Positions 1-8,975 of a DNA stretch of 64,000 nt are shown here, piece by piece. The DNA is from Porphyromonas catoniae ATCC 51270 (GTDB lineage Bacteria; Bacteroidota; Bacteroidia; Bacteroidales; Porphyromonadaceae): contig NZ_JDFF01000025.1 in the NCBI RefSeq assembly GCF_000565015.1, positions 104,638 to 168,637 on the forward strand, written 5' to 3'. Below the pieces are notes generated by a model. That model saw only the letters and a list, made by a program, of their open reading frames with translations. It did not search any database and was not told the origin of the DNA. Each line of letters begins with the position of its first letter. Position 1 is the first letter of the stretch. Made by a program: the position numbers and the translations under genes.

Positions 1-1520
1 GTAGCCCCCTCTTTCTCTTCCTCCTCATTGTGCTCGCAGGCTATGCCTCAGCACGCATGTTCCCCCAAGGGTGGGTAAGCTTTGCTCTTACCATCCTCGG
101 GGGAACATGTTTTGTCCTAGCTCTCCTGCAGCGCATACACCGGGTAGGAGAACTCATACCGATACTCCTTCGTAGCCGATTACTCGTGGCAAGCGTCTGC
201 GCTCTGCTATGCCTTACCTCGAGGCTGTACTATCAGGAGACGGAGCACACGCTCATGCCTCCCTCTCTCTCCTTGGAGCAAGAAGAGAAAGCCGTCCTAC
301 TACAACGCTTAGGGACAGCGACCGAAAGGGAAGGTTGGGACGTGCAACTTGTCTCTGGGACACACCAAGGCAAGACACTTCGGCTCTACACCCAAACACA
401 TCTGCATCCCTCGATAGGAGATACCCTTGTGCTTTCCCTAGAGAGACTACGTCCACTCACCTCATACAGCAATCAGCATAGTTACCAAAGCTATCTCCTT
501 AGTCAGGGCATCGTTGCCACGGGTCGCACAAGCATCCTTTCCCTTCGCGCTACGGGGTCGAGTAAGCTATTCTTTTCTCATACTTCACTCTTTTTTCTTC
601 GTTACCGAGAGCTACTTCTTCAGCACGTACATGAGCTTCGTCTATCGCCTTATGCAGAGACGCTCCTCGTAGGGATTACTCTGGGATATATACCTCGGGA
701 CGATGCAGGCAAACAGCTACGGAGTGAATTTACCTCTGGTGGTGTGGCTCATCTACTTGCAGTGAGTGGTTTTCATCTGGCTGTGGTAGTCGGGGCGATA
801 GGCTACATACTTTCTCATCTACCAGGAATCAGAAGAAGGCAACGACTATGCTGGGTAATCCTGCTCCTCTGTGCTTGGTGCTTCACGCTCGTGACGGGCT
901 GTGCCATCCCAACGGTACGTGCCGCAGCGATGCTCAGCCTCTACTATGGGGCGAGGATGCTTGGTCGCCCAGCTTCGCTTCCAGAGATCATCGCCCTCCC
1001 TGCTCTCTTTCAGCTACTCCTCAACCCCATGAGTATCCTATCGGCAAGCATGCCTCTAACCTATCTAGCCATCCTCAGTATACACCTCTTCTACCGCCCG
1101 ATCTACCTCAGTGTAGGGAAGATCAGAAGTAAACTCATCGGGACCCTTTGGGGGATACTTGCCCTAACCCTCTCTGTACAGCCCCTGCTCCTTCCGCTAT
1201 CGCTCTATCTCTTTGGGTATAGCTCACTTTCCTTCCTCTTCACAGCACTCCCTCTGACACTGCTTGCCTCACTCCTCATCCCAACCTTCCTCATCGTACT
1301 ACTCCTCTTAGCTCTAGGTCTCTCCATCGCACAGCCATGCCTCTCCTTGCTCGAATGGGCCACCCAGATGATGCACAGCCTCGCAAATGCCTATTCCTCG
1401 TTGCCCTTCCTCCAGATTCACTACACCCTCACTCTCCCTCAGCTCTTGCTCATCTACACCCTCCTTATCCTCGGGCTCATTGCTCTACGCCTGCACCGAG
1501 AGAAGCAGAAGACTTGGTAA
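1..1520 (+). CDS. comEC: ComEC/Rec2 family DNA-uptake membrane channel, 5' end outside window
   Basis: This is the inner-membrane channel protein that in transformable bacteria passes single-stranded DNA into the cytoplasm. The reading frame is open to the left window edge (frame from base 3), so the start lies upstream; GTG at 30 is only the first internal start codon. The hallmark HLLAVSGFH motif of the ComEC/Rec2 competence domain is visible around codon 245, preceded by a soluble OB-like segment (residues 75-180) and followed by many hydrophobic helices. The protein ends with a short basic tail after the last helix, so the C-terminal metallo-beta-lactamase-like domain of longer ComEC proteins is absent, as in many Bacteroidota. 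A strong terminator hairpin follows 120 bases downstream. Family assignment is secure; competence of this organism is inference. Confidence 0.9.
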   Translation, partial: SPLFLFLLIVLAGYASARMFPQGWVSFALTILGGTCFVLALLQRIHRVGELIPILLRSRLLVASVCALLCLTSRLYYQETEHTLMPPSLSLEQEEKAVLLQRLGTATEREGWDVQLVSGTHQGKTLRLYTQTHLHPSIGDTLVLSLERLRPLTSYSNQHSYQSYLLSQGIVATGRTSILSLRATGSSKLFFSHTSLFFLRYRELLLQHVHELRLSPYAETLLVGITLGYIPRDDAGKQLRSEFTSGGVAHLLAVSGFHLAVVVGAIGYILSHLPGIRRRQRLCWVILLLCAWCFTLVTGCAIPTVRAAAMLSLYYGARMLGRPASLPEIIALPALFQLLLNPMSILSASMPLTYLAILSIHLFYRPIYLSVGKIRSKLIGTLWGILALTLSVQPLLLPLSLYLFGYSSLSFLFTALPLTLLASLLIPTFLIVLLLLALGLSIAQPCLSLLEWATQMMHSLANAYSSLPFLQIHYTLTLPQLLLIYTLLILGLIALRLHREKQKTW

Positions 1521-1554
1521 AGGAGCGAGAAAAAGAGGGAACCGAGAGCCTACA

Positions 1555-1665
1555 CTGATACCAGCAGTAAAAGGAACCTCTTACCGACCATAAAAGAACA
1601 CTCTTACTGACGATATGAGAAGCCTCTTACTGGCAACAAAAGAAATCTCTGCCGTCTCGTAAGGC
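1555..1665. repeat. Family C array: about 5 units, 23-bp period
   Basis: Units begin at 1555, 1578, 1601, 1624 and 1647, exactly 23 bp apart. The core is CTCTTAC followed by a purine-rich half (TAAAAGAA); the end of one unit and the start of the next form a weak dyad (TAAAAG...CTCTTA). The last unit merges into the left arm of the comEC terminator hairpin. Sequence differs from the other repeat families, but the period is the same. Confidence 0.6.
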
Positions 1666-1698
1666 CTCATAGAGAGCCTATACAGACGGCAGAGATTT
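1643..1698. terminator. Terminator hairpin after comEC
   Basis: A perfect 15-bp inverted repeat (arms 1643-1657 and 1684-1698, AAATCTCTGCCGTCT and its complement) encloses a 26-base loop. It lies between comEC (+) and the small gene ending at 1728 (-), so it can serve both convergent transcripts. Confidence 0.75.
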
Positions 1699-1727
1699 AC
1701 TATTGTAGCTGACGCTAACCGATGCTA

Positions 1728-1853
1728 CTAGGGCGTATTATCTTCTTCCCATTCCCCCAGCTCACCACCAGCAGAGAAGTTGACGAGGAGATCTAGGCGG
1801 TTACTTATCTTGAGGACCTCCATTATGGGGCGCTGATATTCTTCTTTCTTCAT
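1728..1853 (-). CDS. Small 41-residue protein of the MKKxxYxxPxxEV type
   Basis: An ATG at 1853 opens a 41-residue frame that begins MKKEEYQRPIMEVLKISN and ends in an acidic tail (GEWEEDNTP), stopping at TAG 1728-1730. It starts 12 bases after the stop of the fimbrillin-like gene and runs in the same direction, so the two are probably co-transcribed. Bacteroidota genomes contain many tiny, mostly unannotated proteins with the same N-terminal pattern (MKK, aromatic, two residues, Pro, then E/K and alternating hydrophobics), followed by a Gly/acid-rich tail; I recognise the pattern but know of no established function. There is no signal peptide or membrane segment. Reality of the gene rests on codon sense, position and the pattern. 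Confidence 0.55.
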   Translation of the reverse strand: MKKEEYQRPIMEVLKISNRLDLLVNFSAGGELGEWEEDNTP

Positions 1854-1865
1854 GATGGCTTATGC

Positions 1866-3685
1866 TTATTCTGTTACTTTCTTGAAGAGGGCGACGGGGA
1901 ACGCAATGTCAAGCGGATAGGGGAGTACCTTATTGGTCGGAGCACTGAAGGCTGCAATAATACGTTCTCCCGTCTCATCGCGCGTATTGGTTACGTAGTC
2001 AATGATTCTTCGGTTACCAGCTGTATTATCCTTGTAGGTGAAGGGTGACGCATTTGAGATACCGTAGAAGGGGATAATCCGACTTACAGCAGCCTTACTT
2101 GAGAAGAGCGCAGGTAGGTTAGGAAGATCCGTCACCGCTATGTTCTGAATACCAATTGGTACACAGGTGATTACAAAGCGATCCTCATGCAGGGTATAGC
2201 GGAATGCATAGCGGTTGATATTCGTCTCTTCACGTGGGAAGCGATGGGGCGTCTTATCATCTGGGAGCTTTTCATTAGCCAAAGCAAAAGAGAGTACATA
2301 GAAGGACTTCCCTGTCTTGATTGTAGGTCTTGCTGGGTCACCTGGTTTCTGGACATAAGTACCCTTTGCATCATTGGGGATGTGGACTTTATACGAGATC
2401 GTTTTCCAGTAGCTATATGCACTTCGCAGACTTGCCTGTGAGCCGACCCCGACCTTCACACGCACCCGTTCCTCTCTATCGGTATAGCCAGTTCCTGCAG
2501 CATTTCGTGGGTCATAGAGGATGGTATTCCACTCGAAGAAGTCGGGTAGGTGCCAATTGATACCCCCTGTGCTGGGATAGGTATCCTCGACACAGAAGCG
2601 ATTAATAGCATCGGCGTGCTTGAAGTAACCGACCTTCCCAGCTCCATTATAAGTTGCGAGATTATCAATCTGGAATGTATTACGCAGATTGACGAAGTCT
2701 GTACCTTCCTTGTTTATCACATCCTCAGAGAGGAGGCTCAGAGGGTTGGGGATAGCCGTCTTGTAGAGTGTCACCTCAGCCTTGTAGATCACACCATCCA
2801 TATAGTCTACCGTTCCCTTGGGAATCCTCATCGTAGTGTATAGACGAGAGGCCTCTGTATTCTTTAGGGTTAGGTCTAGGCGATGATATGTACCATTCTC
2901 ATCCAGACGAGGCACCCAAAGGAGGAATGTCTCACCGGCTGTCTGATCATTTGCGATTGTCACCTCCCTAGAGAGCTTGAGGTTCAGAGGTGTATTATAC
3001 TCTTTCCTCTTCAGCTCTCTAAGGCGAGGATGAAATTGGATACCATCTGCCAGTACTCTGTTGCTAGATACACCCGTGACAGTTACAGCGGCTCCTGTCT
3101 TATTGATCATACGCACACGGAGTAGATGACCATAGGGCTTGAAGGTTTTATTCTCACCTTGCGGTATCCAGTGTCCCCCGAGGTCTCTTGCGAGCTTTGC
3201 CTCCATAATGTAGGGGACATTGATGGTAGTAGGCGTCGTGGTAGAGAGCAAGGGGATGACCTGACCCTCACTGTAGGCAGGCGCAAGTGTTAGGTCTGTT
3301 GGCGTCCCTGTGGCGTCTCCGATGACAGCTAGTATCCGGAGGCTGCTAGGGTTTGTTACGCTAGCGGTAAAGTTTATATCACCATCGAAGGATAGGGTCT
3401 TCTTATCATCCTTTCAGTCCAGTTGAGCCTCTCATTGAAGAGCAGTCTTGAGCCCTCATAGATACAGGTATAGACGGGGAGCGTCGTCTTATTCCCTAGA
3501 GAGTACCTTACTCGGTCTGAAACGAGTTTGTAGTCGATGGAGCGCGCATCCGGAGCCTTTACTTCGGCTGAGATACGCAGGTATTGCACTTTATTTTGCT
3601 TGTCTAAGCCCTGATTGTCCTTTTGCGTACACGCCGAGAGGAGCAGTGTAATCAGGGAGAGGATGGAGATGGTAAAACGTCTCAT
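1866..3685 (-). pseudogene. Fimbrillin-like lipoprotein, interrupted by a -1 frameshift
   Basis: The N-terminal piece starts at ATG 3685 with a lipoprotein signal peptide (MRRFTISILSLITLLLSAC; Cys at the lipobox) and runs out of frame after NWTE near 3412. The C-terminal piece is open from just after that point to 1866 without any ATG near its start. Adding one A to the AAA run (TTT at 3412-3414 on the + strand) joins them as ...LNWTEKDDKKTLSFDG..., giving one protein of about 606 residues. The long beta-rich body with repeated Tyr/Thr/Asn strands resembles Bacteroidota fimbrillin-type adhesins, but I do not recognise a specific family, so this is a moderate call. A 190-base leader and a TATCTTTG promoter element lie upstream. 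The break may be an inactivating mutation, phase variation, or a sequence error. Confidence 0.6.
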
Positions 3686-3879
3686 TCTAAAAATTAAGAG
3701 ATAATGGATGTGAATTGTGAAAGTCATAGTTAAGGGGGCCCTTAGACCTACTTTGGGTTTACACCCAATGTTGTAAGGAAAGCCCTTCATCCCCAAATGG
3801 GGAATACCAAGAGAAGCGGGTAGATTTATGATGGGGTACTTACCCCATGAACATGACTTTGAGTAATCTTTTTCCGATA

Positions 3880-3887
3880 CAAAGATA
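3880..3887 (-). promoter_or_regulatory. Promoter -7 element (TATCTTTG) of fimbrillin-like gene
   Basis: CAAAGATA on the + strand reads as TATCTTTG on the minus strand, matching the Bacteroidota -7 consensus TAnnTTTG. It implies a leader of about 190 nt before ATG 3685. That leader holds two short hairpins: CCCC-aaat-GGGG near 3790-3803 and TGGGGT-actt-ACCCCA near 3833-3848. No clear TTTG -33 element is present. Confidence 0.5.
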
Positions 3888-4426
3888 TATCAAAATAACT
3901 CAATATCGTGCTCATTCTGAATAATTTAATAATTATATACTATTATTCATATAATATTCAAACATCCACAATAATTACTAGCCATAAAATACCACTCTCC
4001 ACAGCACAGATGACACCCTCACATCATACACTTGCCCCTACCAGCCTCACTCATCACCAACATGTAGCCCATCTCTGGATCAGAGTACACCTCATCAGGC
4101 CCAACCAACACCCCTCCTCCGACCACACATACCTCCAATTATCAGCCAAATAAAATCACCCCTCTAACAAACTCTATATCAAAGCACCCTAGAGATGCAT
4201 GTACAAATAACATATATGCGTGCTAAACACAACCTCTCTTGGCATATATCACCTGTCTTAGCAGAGATAGTGAACGGAGCTTGTTGGCTAGTTGAGCTTA
4301 CACTATCTCCCCTTAGAGCACCATGGCATGGGCGATTGATGGGGCTCCACTCTAGCCCCCCTTAGAGGAAGAGACACATACAGCTATAAATCAACCGTTT
4401 ACATATCACGCCAAAAGTGCCTACTA
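3888..4426. other. AT-rich intergenic stretch without a gene
   Basis: No convincing coding frame is present; short open frames here lack codon sense. A 9-bp inverted repeat (GAGATAGTG 4264-4272 with CACTATCTC 4301-4309) and a nearby GGGGCT/AGCCCC pair around 4340-4358 make this end structured enough to hold a small RNA, but there is no recognised RNA family and no clear promoter. Confidence 0.35.
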
Positions 4427-4536
4427 CGAGTTATGGTAACTCGCCTTAACAAGTTGTGGTAACTCGTGCGAACGAGTTATGGTAAGTCGTCGCAGAGAGT
4501 TATGGTAAGTCTCCGAGACAACTTATGGTAACTCGT
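4427..4536. repeat. Family A array 1: 5 dyad units, 23-bp period
   Basis: Units start at 4428, 4451, 4474, 4497 and 4520, all exactly 23 bp apart. The core is GAGTTA-TGG-TAACTC with minor changes (AAGTTG, TAAGTC), and about 7 variable bases separate cores. All five units have TGG at the centre. The array lies between the beta-galactosidase terminator and the fimbrillin-like gene. Confidence 0.9.
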
Positions 4537-4649
4537 CTCTTTCCCGCATAAACAACATAGAAAGAACCTGTTACAGCATGGGATAATCCACCGCTTATAT
4601 CTTATACTCCCAAAGGAGACACATCGCAAAGTATACCAGCTAACAAGAC

Positions 4650-4700
4650 ACAAAAGAGCAAGGCACACCGTATCAGATACGATGTGCCTTGCTCTTTTGT
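4650..4700. terminator. Terminator hairpin after beta-galactosidase
   Basis: An 18-bp perfect inverted repeat (4650-4667 with 4683-4700, ACAAAAGAGCAAGGCACA and complement) lies 45 bases past the stop of the minus-strand gene at 4745. It is flanked by a 12-bp direct repeat GTATACCAGCTA at 4631-4642 and 4699-4710. Confidence 0.7.
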
Positions 4701-4744
4701 ATACCAGCTATCCTTTCTTTGAGAGTAACTGCGGTTAGTAGAGC

Positions 4745-7700
4745 TTAGAGGGCTGGGCGTAGAGGGATAATTGGAGAAAAGAGAAGGCGCAGAGAATACT
4801 CCTTGTAGGGGAGGAGATACTTCTTCTGTGGGAGCGCACCCCAGCTATCATAGCAGCCCAGCCCCATATGCTCCGAGTCAACGAGTAGCTGCGTGAATGG
4901 AGCTACAGGGATGAGCTCAGAGTGTTGCTGGGTCTTCTTGGGGTAACCATCTAAGCTCTCCATGCTCCTATTCATGGCTGAGGCCATGAAATAGCAATCA
5001 GAGCGCACCTCAAGCCCACGCCCTCCTTGATCAAGGACACGGAAGAAGGTAAGGTCACTCTTTAGCCCCGTCTCTTGGGGGCGGATATAGGGATAGAACT
5101 GCTCCTCTACTGTACCCATATAATGCCCAACATGCTGTGAGAGCTTGCGATCAGGGTAGCTCTCTACTGGACCTCGTCCATAATAATCTACTTGATTGAA
5201 GGTCTTAGGAAGCTCCATGCGCAGACCGAAGCGGAAGAGGTTCGGCACATCTTTCTTTGCCCCAGGGTGCATCGTTTGCTCATAGAGCAGATGACCCGAG
5301 GCATCTATACCATAGCGGAGCGTGAGCTCTGCACCAACGCTAGGGAGGATATAGTTCGCTTCTATCCGAATAACCTGATTAGCCTCTTCTTGCATCTTAA
5401 GGCTTCTAAGTTTCAGCTCTGGGTATCTCCACTCGGCATACTTGCGCTGTAGCCCTGCTCCCATATCGTTGTCCGTTGGGGCACGCCAGAAGTTCGGGCT
5501 CAACTGATGCCCTTCATCAAGGAGCGAGAGCCCAGCCACATCATAGCGGGCAATAAACCCTGTATTCCTATCTATATCAACACGCCAGTCTGTACCCGTG
5601 ATGATTAGATAGCGCGTATCATTGGTCATAAGGCGAGGAGCAGATTGAGCCCTGAGCGTATTCAGCTCAAGTGGAGCAAGAGTTCCTCGCTGCAAGACGA
5701 ACTGCTCATGAGCCACCTGCTCACCAGCAGGCAGGATACCATCAGCTTCCCGTAGAGTGAAATAAAGCTGGAGCGTCACATCCTCGTATGGTGAAGCCTC
5801 AGGGAACCGATAGGGGAGCTTCAGCTCTGCTCTCGTCTGTGGAGCAATCGCAGGCATGGCAATCACACCCGACTGTACAGGGCGACCCATCACCGAGACC
5901 TCCCAGCGGAGATCATAGCGACCAAGGTCAATGAAGAAATACTCATTGTAGACACGTATCTTCCCTGCCTTACCATCGATGAGCTCTGGACGAAGGCTCT
6001 GTTGCACATAGCGGACTTCATGAGCATGTGGATTGAGCCTACGGTCAGGGCTAATCAAACCATTATCTAGGAAGTTATTATCAGAGTAATCATAGCGATT
6101 AAAGTCGCCACCATAGGAATAAAAGCTCCGTCCATCACGACCCTTCCAGCGGATACTCTGATCGACAAAATCCCAAATGAAACCACCTTGGTACTGAGGA
6201 TACCTACGTATCAGCTCCCAGTACTCGTCGAAGCCCCCTTCGCTATTACCCATCGCATGAGCATACTCACACTGGATGAGAGGCATCTTAGGCTTGCTCT
6301 CTAGATAGCGAATGACCTCATGAGGCTGGCGGTACATCGGGCAATAGATATCGGTTGCCTCTAGCCCTGAGCGTTCGTACTGCACGGGGCGTGTAGGATC
6401 AAGAGCCTTAACTCTACGATAGGCTGCCCAGAAGTTATCCCCGTGCCCAGCCTCATTCCCTAGTGACCAAATGATGACGCTGGGGTGGTTGTAGTTACGC
6501 TCTACATTGCGCTCGTTTCGCTCTAGGTGCGCCCGAAGGAAGTCCTTACGTTTGGCCAAGGTCTCCTTCCCATAGCCCATACCATGAGACTCCAGATTAG
6601 CCTCCGCCACAACATAGAGTCCGTACTCATCACAGAGCTGATACCAGTAGTCATCATCGGGGTAGTGGCAGGTACGCACAGCGTTCATGTTCAGCTGCTT
6701 CATCACCAGCATATCCTGACGCATACGCTCACGAGAGACATAATAGCCTCCATCAGGATCCATCTCATGACGATTTGCTCCCTTAATGAGAATAGGCTGA
6801 CCATTGACGAGCAGTTGTCCGTTCGCCACACGCACATTCCTAAAGCCTACACGCTGGCGGATAACCTCACCACCTGCTACCAGCTCCAGAGTGTAGAGGT
6901 ATGGATCTTCTGCAGACCAAAGGTGAATACCTTCAACTGTGAAGGTTGCACTTCTCCCAGTGAAGGTCTTATCGAGTAGAATAGACTTCCCCGAGCGGTC
7001 ACGTAGCGAGACCTGTACGGGCAGCGATGGTGTCGTCTTACGTAGCTCAAGAGCCAGCGTCCCCTTTGTGTAGCCCGTGGTATCAACATCTGAGATGATA
7101 CGCACATCCTCGATATGCTGAGGCTCACGAGCATAGAGATAACAATCTCGGGCGACACCACTCAGACGCCAGAAGTCTTGGCACTCTAGATACGTCCCGT
7201 CTGACCAGCGGAAGGTCTGGAAAGCAATTAGATTCTCTTGCCCAAACTTTAGATAGGGTGTGAGATCAAACTCTGCCTCGAGCTTACTGTCCTCGCTATA
7301 ACCAACGGAGCGACCATTGACCCATAGATCAATATTCGATGTCACTGAGCCAAAATGTGCGATGACCTTCTTCCCTCGCCAAGAGGCAGGTACATAGATC
7401 TGACGTCGGTAGCTACCGACATGGTTATTCTCGGTAGGGACAAAAGGAGGGTTATTCTTAAACTGATTATGCCAAGCGTAGAACGTATTGGCATAGAGTG
7501 GCTCTCCATAGCCATTGATCTCCCAGATACCAGGTACGGGCATTGTCCCCCATCCCTTATCGTTGAGGGTAAGACTACCAAAGTCCCGAGGACGCTCATC
7601 GGCATTACGCACCCAGTGGAAACGCCACTGACCATTGAGCGAAAGGAAATGCTCACTCTGATGCTTATCCATTGCCTGCTCCCCTTGCTTGAACGCAAAG

Positions 7701-7834
7701 AAAGCCGTGTGCATAGGCAACCGGTTAATGGCATTCACCTCTGGATCTTGCCAAGGCTCTTTCCCTCGACCTTGCCCCACAAGCGTGAGACTACCTGAAA
7801 GAAGTAATAGTAGTGCAAAGTATTTCTTCATCAT
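4745..7834 (-). CDS. Exported GH2 beta-galactosidase (LacZ type)
   Basis: This secreted glycoside hydrolase family 2 enzyme releases terminal beta-linked galactose, here probably from host or dietary glycans. A signal peptide (MMKKYFALLLLLSGSLTLVGQ) precedes the jelly-roll sugar-binding domain (about 50-235), the immunoglobulin-like domain (about 240-335), the TIM barrel (about 340-640) and the C-terminal small-chain-like domain. Both catalytic glutamates are present: the acid/base E461 in SLGNEAG and the nucleophile E523 in QCEYAHAMGNS. Length of 1029 matches full E. coli-type LacZ. It is transcribed alone, with a terminator at 4650-4700. Two adjacent ATG codons (7834, 7831) are both possible starts. 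Confidence 0.92.
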   Translation of the reverse strand: MMKKYFALLLLLSGSLTLVGQGRGKEPWQDPEVNAINRLPMHTAFFAFKQGEQAMDKHQSEHFLSLNGQWRFHWVRNADERPRDFGSLTLNDKGWGTMPVPGIWEINGYGEPLYANTFYAWHNQFKNNPPFVPTENNHVGSYRRQIYVPASWRGKKVIAHFGSVTSNIDLWVNGRSVGYSEDSKLEAEFDLTPYLKFGQENLIAFQTFRWSDGTYLECQDFWRLSGVARDCYLYAREPQHIEDVRIISDVDTTGYTKGTLALELRKTTPSLPVQVSLRDRSGKSILLDKTFTGRSATFTVEGIHLWSAEDPYLYTLELVAGGEVIRQRVGFRNVRVANGQLLVNGQPILIKGANRHEMDPDGGYYVSRERMRQDMLVMKQLNMNAVRTCHYPDDDYWYQLCDEYGLYVVAEANLESHGMGYGKETLAKRKDFLRAHLERNERNVERNYNHPSVIIWSLGNEAGHGDNFWAAYRRVKALDPTRPVQYERSGLEATDIYCPMYRQPHEVIRYLESKPKMPLIQCEYAHAMGNSEGGFDEYWELIRRYPQYQGGFIWDFVDQSIRWKGRDGRSFYSYGGDFNRYDYSDNNFLDNGLISPDRRLNPHAHEVRYVQQSLRPELIDGKAGKIRVYNEYFFIDLGRYDLRWEVSVMGRPVQSGVIAMPAIAPQTRAELKLPYRFPEASPYEDVTLQLYFTLREADGILPAGEQVAHEQFVLQRGTLAPLELNTLRAQSAPRLMTNDTRYLIITGTDWRVDIDRNTGFIARYDVAGLSLLDEGHQLSPNFWRAPTDNDMGAGLQRKYAEWRYPELKLRSLKMQEEANQVIRIEANYILPSVGAELTLRYGIDASGHLLYEQTMHPGAKKDVPNLFRFGLRMELPKTFNQVDYYGRGPVESYPDRKLSQHVGHYMGTVEEQFYPYIRPQETGLKSDLTFFRVLDQGGRGLEVRSDCYFMASAMNRSMESLDGYPKKTQQHSELIPVAPFTQLLVDSEHMGLGCYDSWGALPQKKYLLPYKEYSLRLLFSPIIPLRPAL

Positions 7835-8072
7835 GTTGTGTATATGTTGTTTATCTTATTATATCGTGTGTATAATCTATGTAGAGAGGTGAGCATATTC
7901 ACCACCCTTACTCATCATATCCTGAGCATACGCAAGCAGTATATTGCAAATATTGAAGCTCCAGAGTGTTTTCATTATATCATCTGGGATATTTATTAGA
8001 TTTAAGAGGCTGTTCCAACGAATTCAACACAAGATACTTGGCGTATATTCACACAAGAGAGAGGCTCGCCCC

Positions 8073-8972
8073 TCACACCGTTTGCCCCTTGCGCATATAG
8101 TAGCTAAGAAAGAAGTTCTGCCAAGCAATGTAGCCTGCAATACCCGGGGCAACAAGCGGATGAAGGAAGGATATACAGAGCCAGAGTACGAGCGCAGTGT
8201 TTTTTTGTCCCATAGCCTGACGACAAGCTGTTTCCTCAATACCAATCCGCCGAGCAAGTAACCTACCGAGTGTGAACTGGATGAAGCATGCCAAGAAGCC
8301 TACGGCAAACGAAGCAAGAAGTAGTACAACGTTCTCCCCTCCTTCTTTAGCGACAAAGTCCACCGCCTTCCCAAGGATGAAGATAAGCGATGAGAGCCAG
8401 AGCCAATAGGTCAGCTTCTTCTGCGGTCGTGGCTTTCGTCCTAAGCGATGCATGAATGCCCGCACAAGCCACGCCAGAGCGATTGGGAGAATCACCATGC
8501 GTGCTACCAGCAGGGCAATTTGTCCGGAGAGCGTCCAGAAGGGAAGCGTACTGGTTGCATCCAATAGGGGCAATAGCAACGGCGCAAGGAAACAGATAAG
8601 CGTATGCGTAAGTAGGGTATAGCCCGTGGCAAAGCCTACATCCCCCCCCATCAGACTGGTCATCGCCCCTGCAGCTGTAGCTGCTGGTGCAAGGAAGCAC
8701 ATGAAGAGACTACATGCAATACGCTGATCCCACAGCGAGAGGAGGGCATAAAGTGTTCCACCGATACCTAGTTGCAGGAGGAGCAAGAACAAATGCTGAC
8801 GCCTTGGACGCATCTCCCTCGGAGGCATATTCAGCATCGCAAAGAAGAGCATCGAGGCGATGATCCACGGTAGGATACTAGAGAAGGGTGAAGTAATACG
8901 CCAGAGTAAAATCCCCGCTGTGATGAAGCACAGCGGTGCATACCCTCTGAGGCGATCAAACGGGATGGTCAT
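8073..8972 (-). CDS. Bile acid:sodium symporter (BASS/SBF) family transporter
   Basis: This is a polytopic inner-membrane protein of about nine or ten helices. Residues 95-113 (PAATAAGAMTSLMGGDVG) and 255-264 (GQKNTALVLW) match the two crossover-helix motifs of the bile acid:sodium symporter superfamily, whose members import organic anions with sodium. The actual substrate cannot be read from sequence; bile acids are unlikely for an oral-type organism. It follows the Nudix gene with only 3 bases between, so the two are co-transcribed. The 238 bases upstream of beta-galactosidase and downstream of this gene (7835-8072) hold nothing I can support. Confidence 0.85.
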   Translation of the reverse strand: MTIPFDRLRGYAPLCFITAGILLWRITSPFSSILPWIIASMLFFAMLNMPPREMRPRRQHLFLLLLQLGIGGTLYALLSLWDQRIACSLFMCFLAPAATAAGAMTSLMGGDVGFATGYTLLTHTLICFLAPLLLPLLDATSTLPFWTLSGQIALLVARMVILPIALAWLVRAFMHRLGRKPRPQKKLTYWLWLSSLIFILGKAVDFVAKEGGENVVLLLASFAVGFLACFIQFTLGRLLARRIGIEETACRQAMGQKNTALVLWLCISFLHPLVAPGIAGYIAWQNFFLSYYMRKGQTV

Positions 8973-8975
8973 GAG

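Noticed and set aside
3908..4153. 81-codon plus-strand frame in the AT-rich gap
   Set aside because: Composition (Ile/Tyr/Asn, then His/Pro/Thr runs) follows base composition; no promoter, family or conserved pattern.
6527..6979. Plus-strand frame of 150 codons inside the beta-galactosidase gene
   Set aside because: The minus-strand GH2 enzyme with both catalytic residues explains this DNA.
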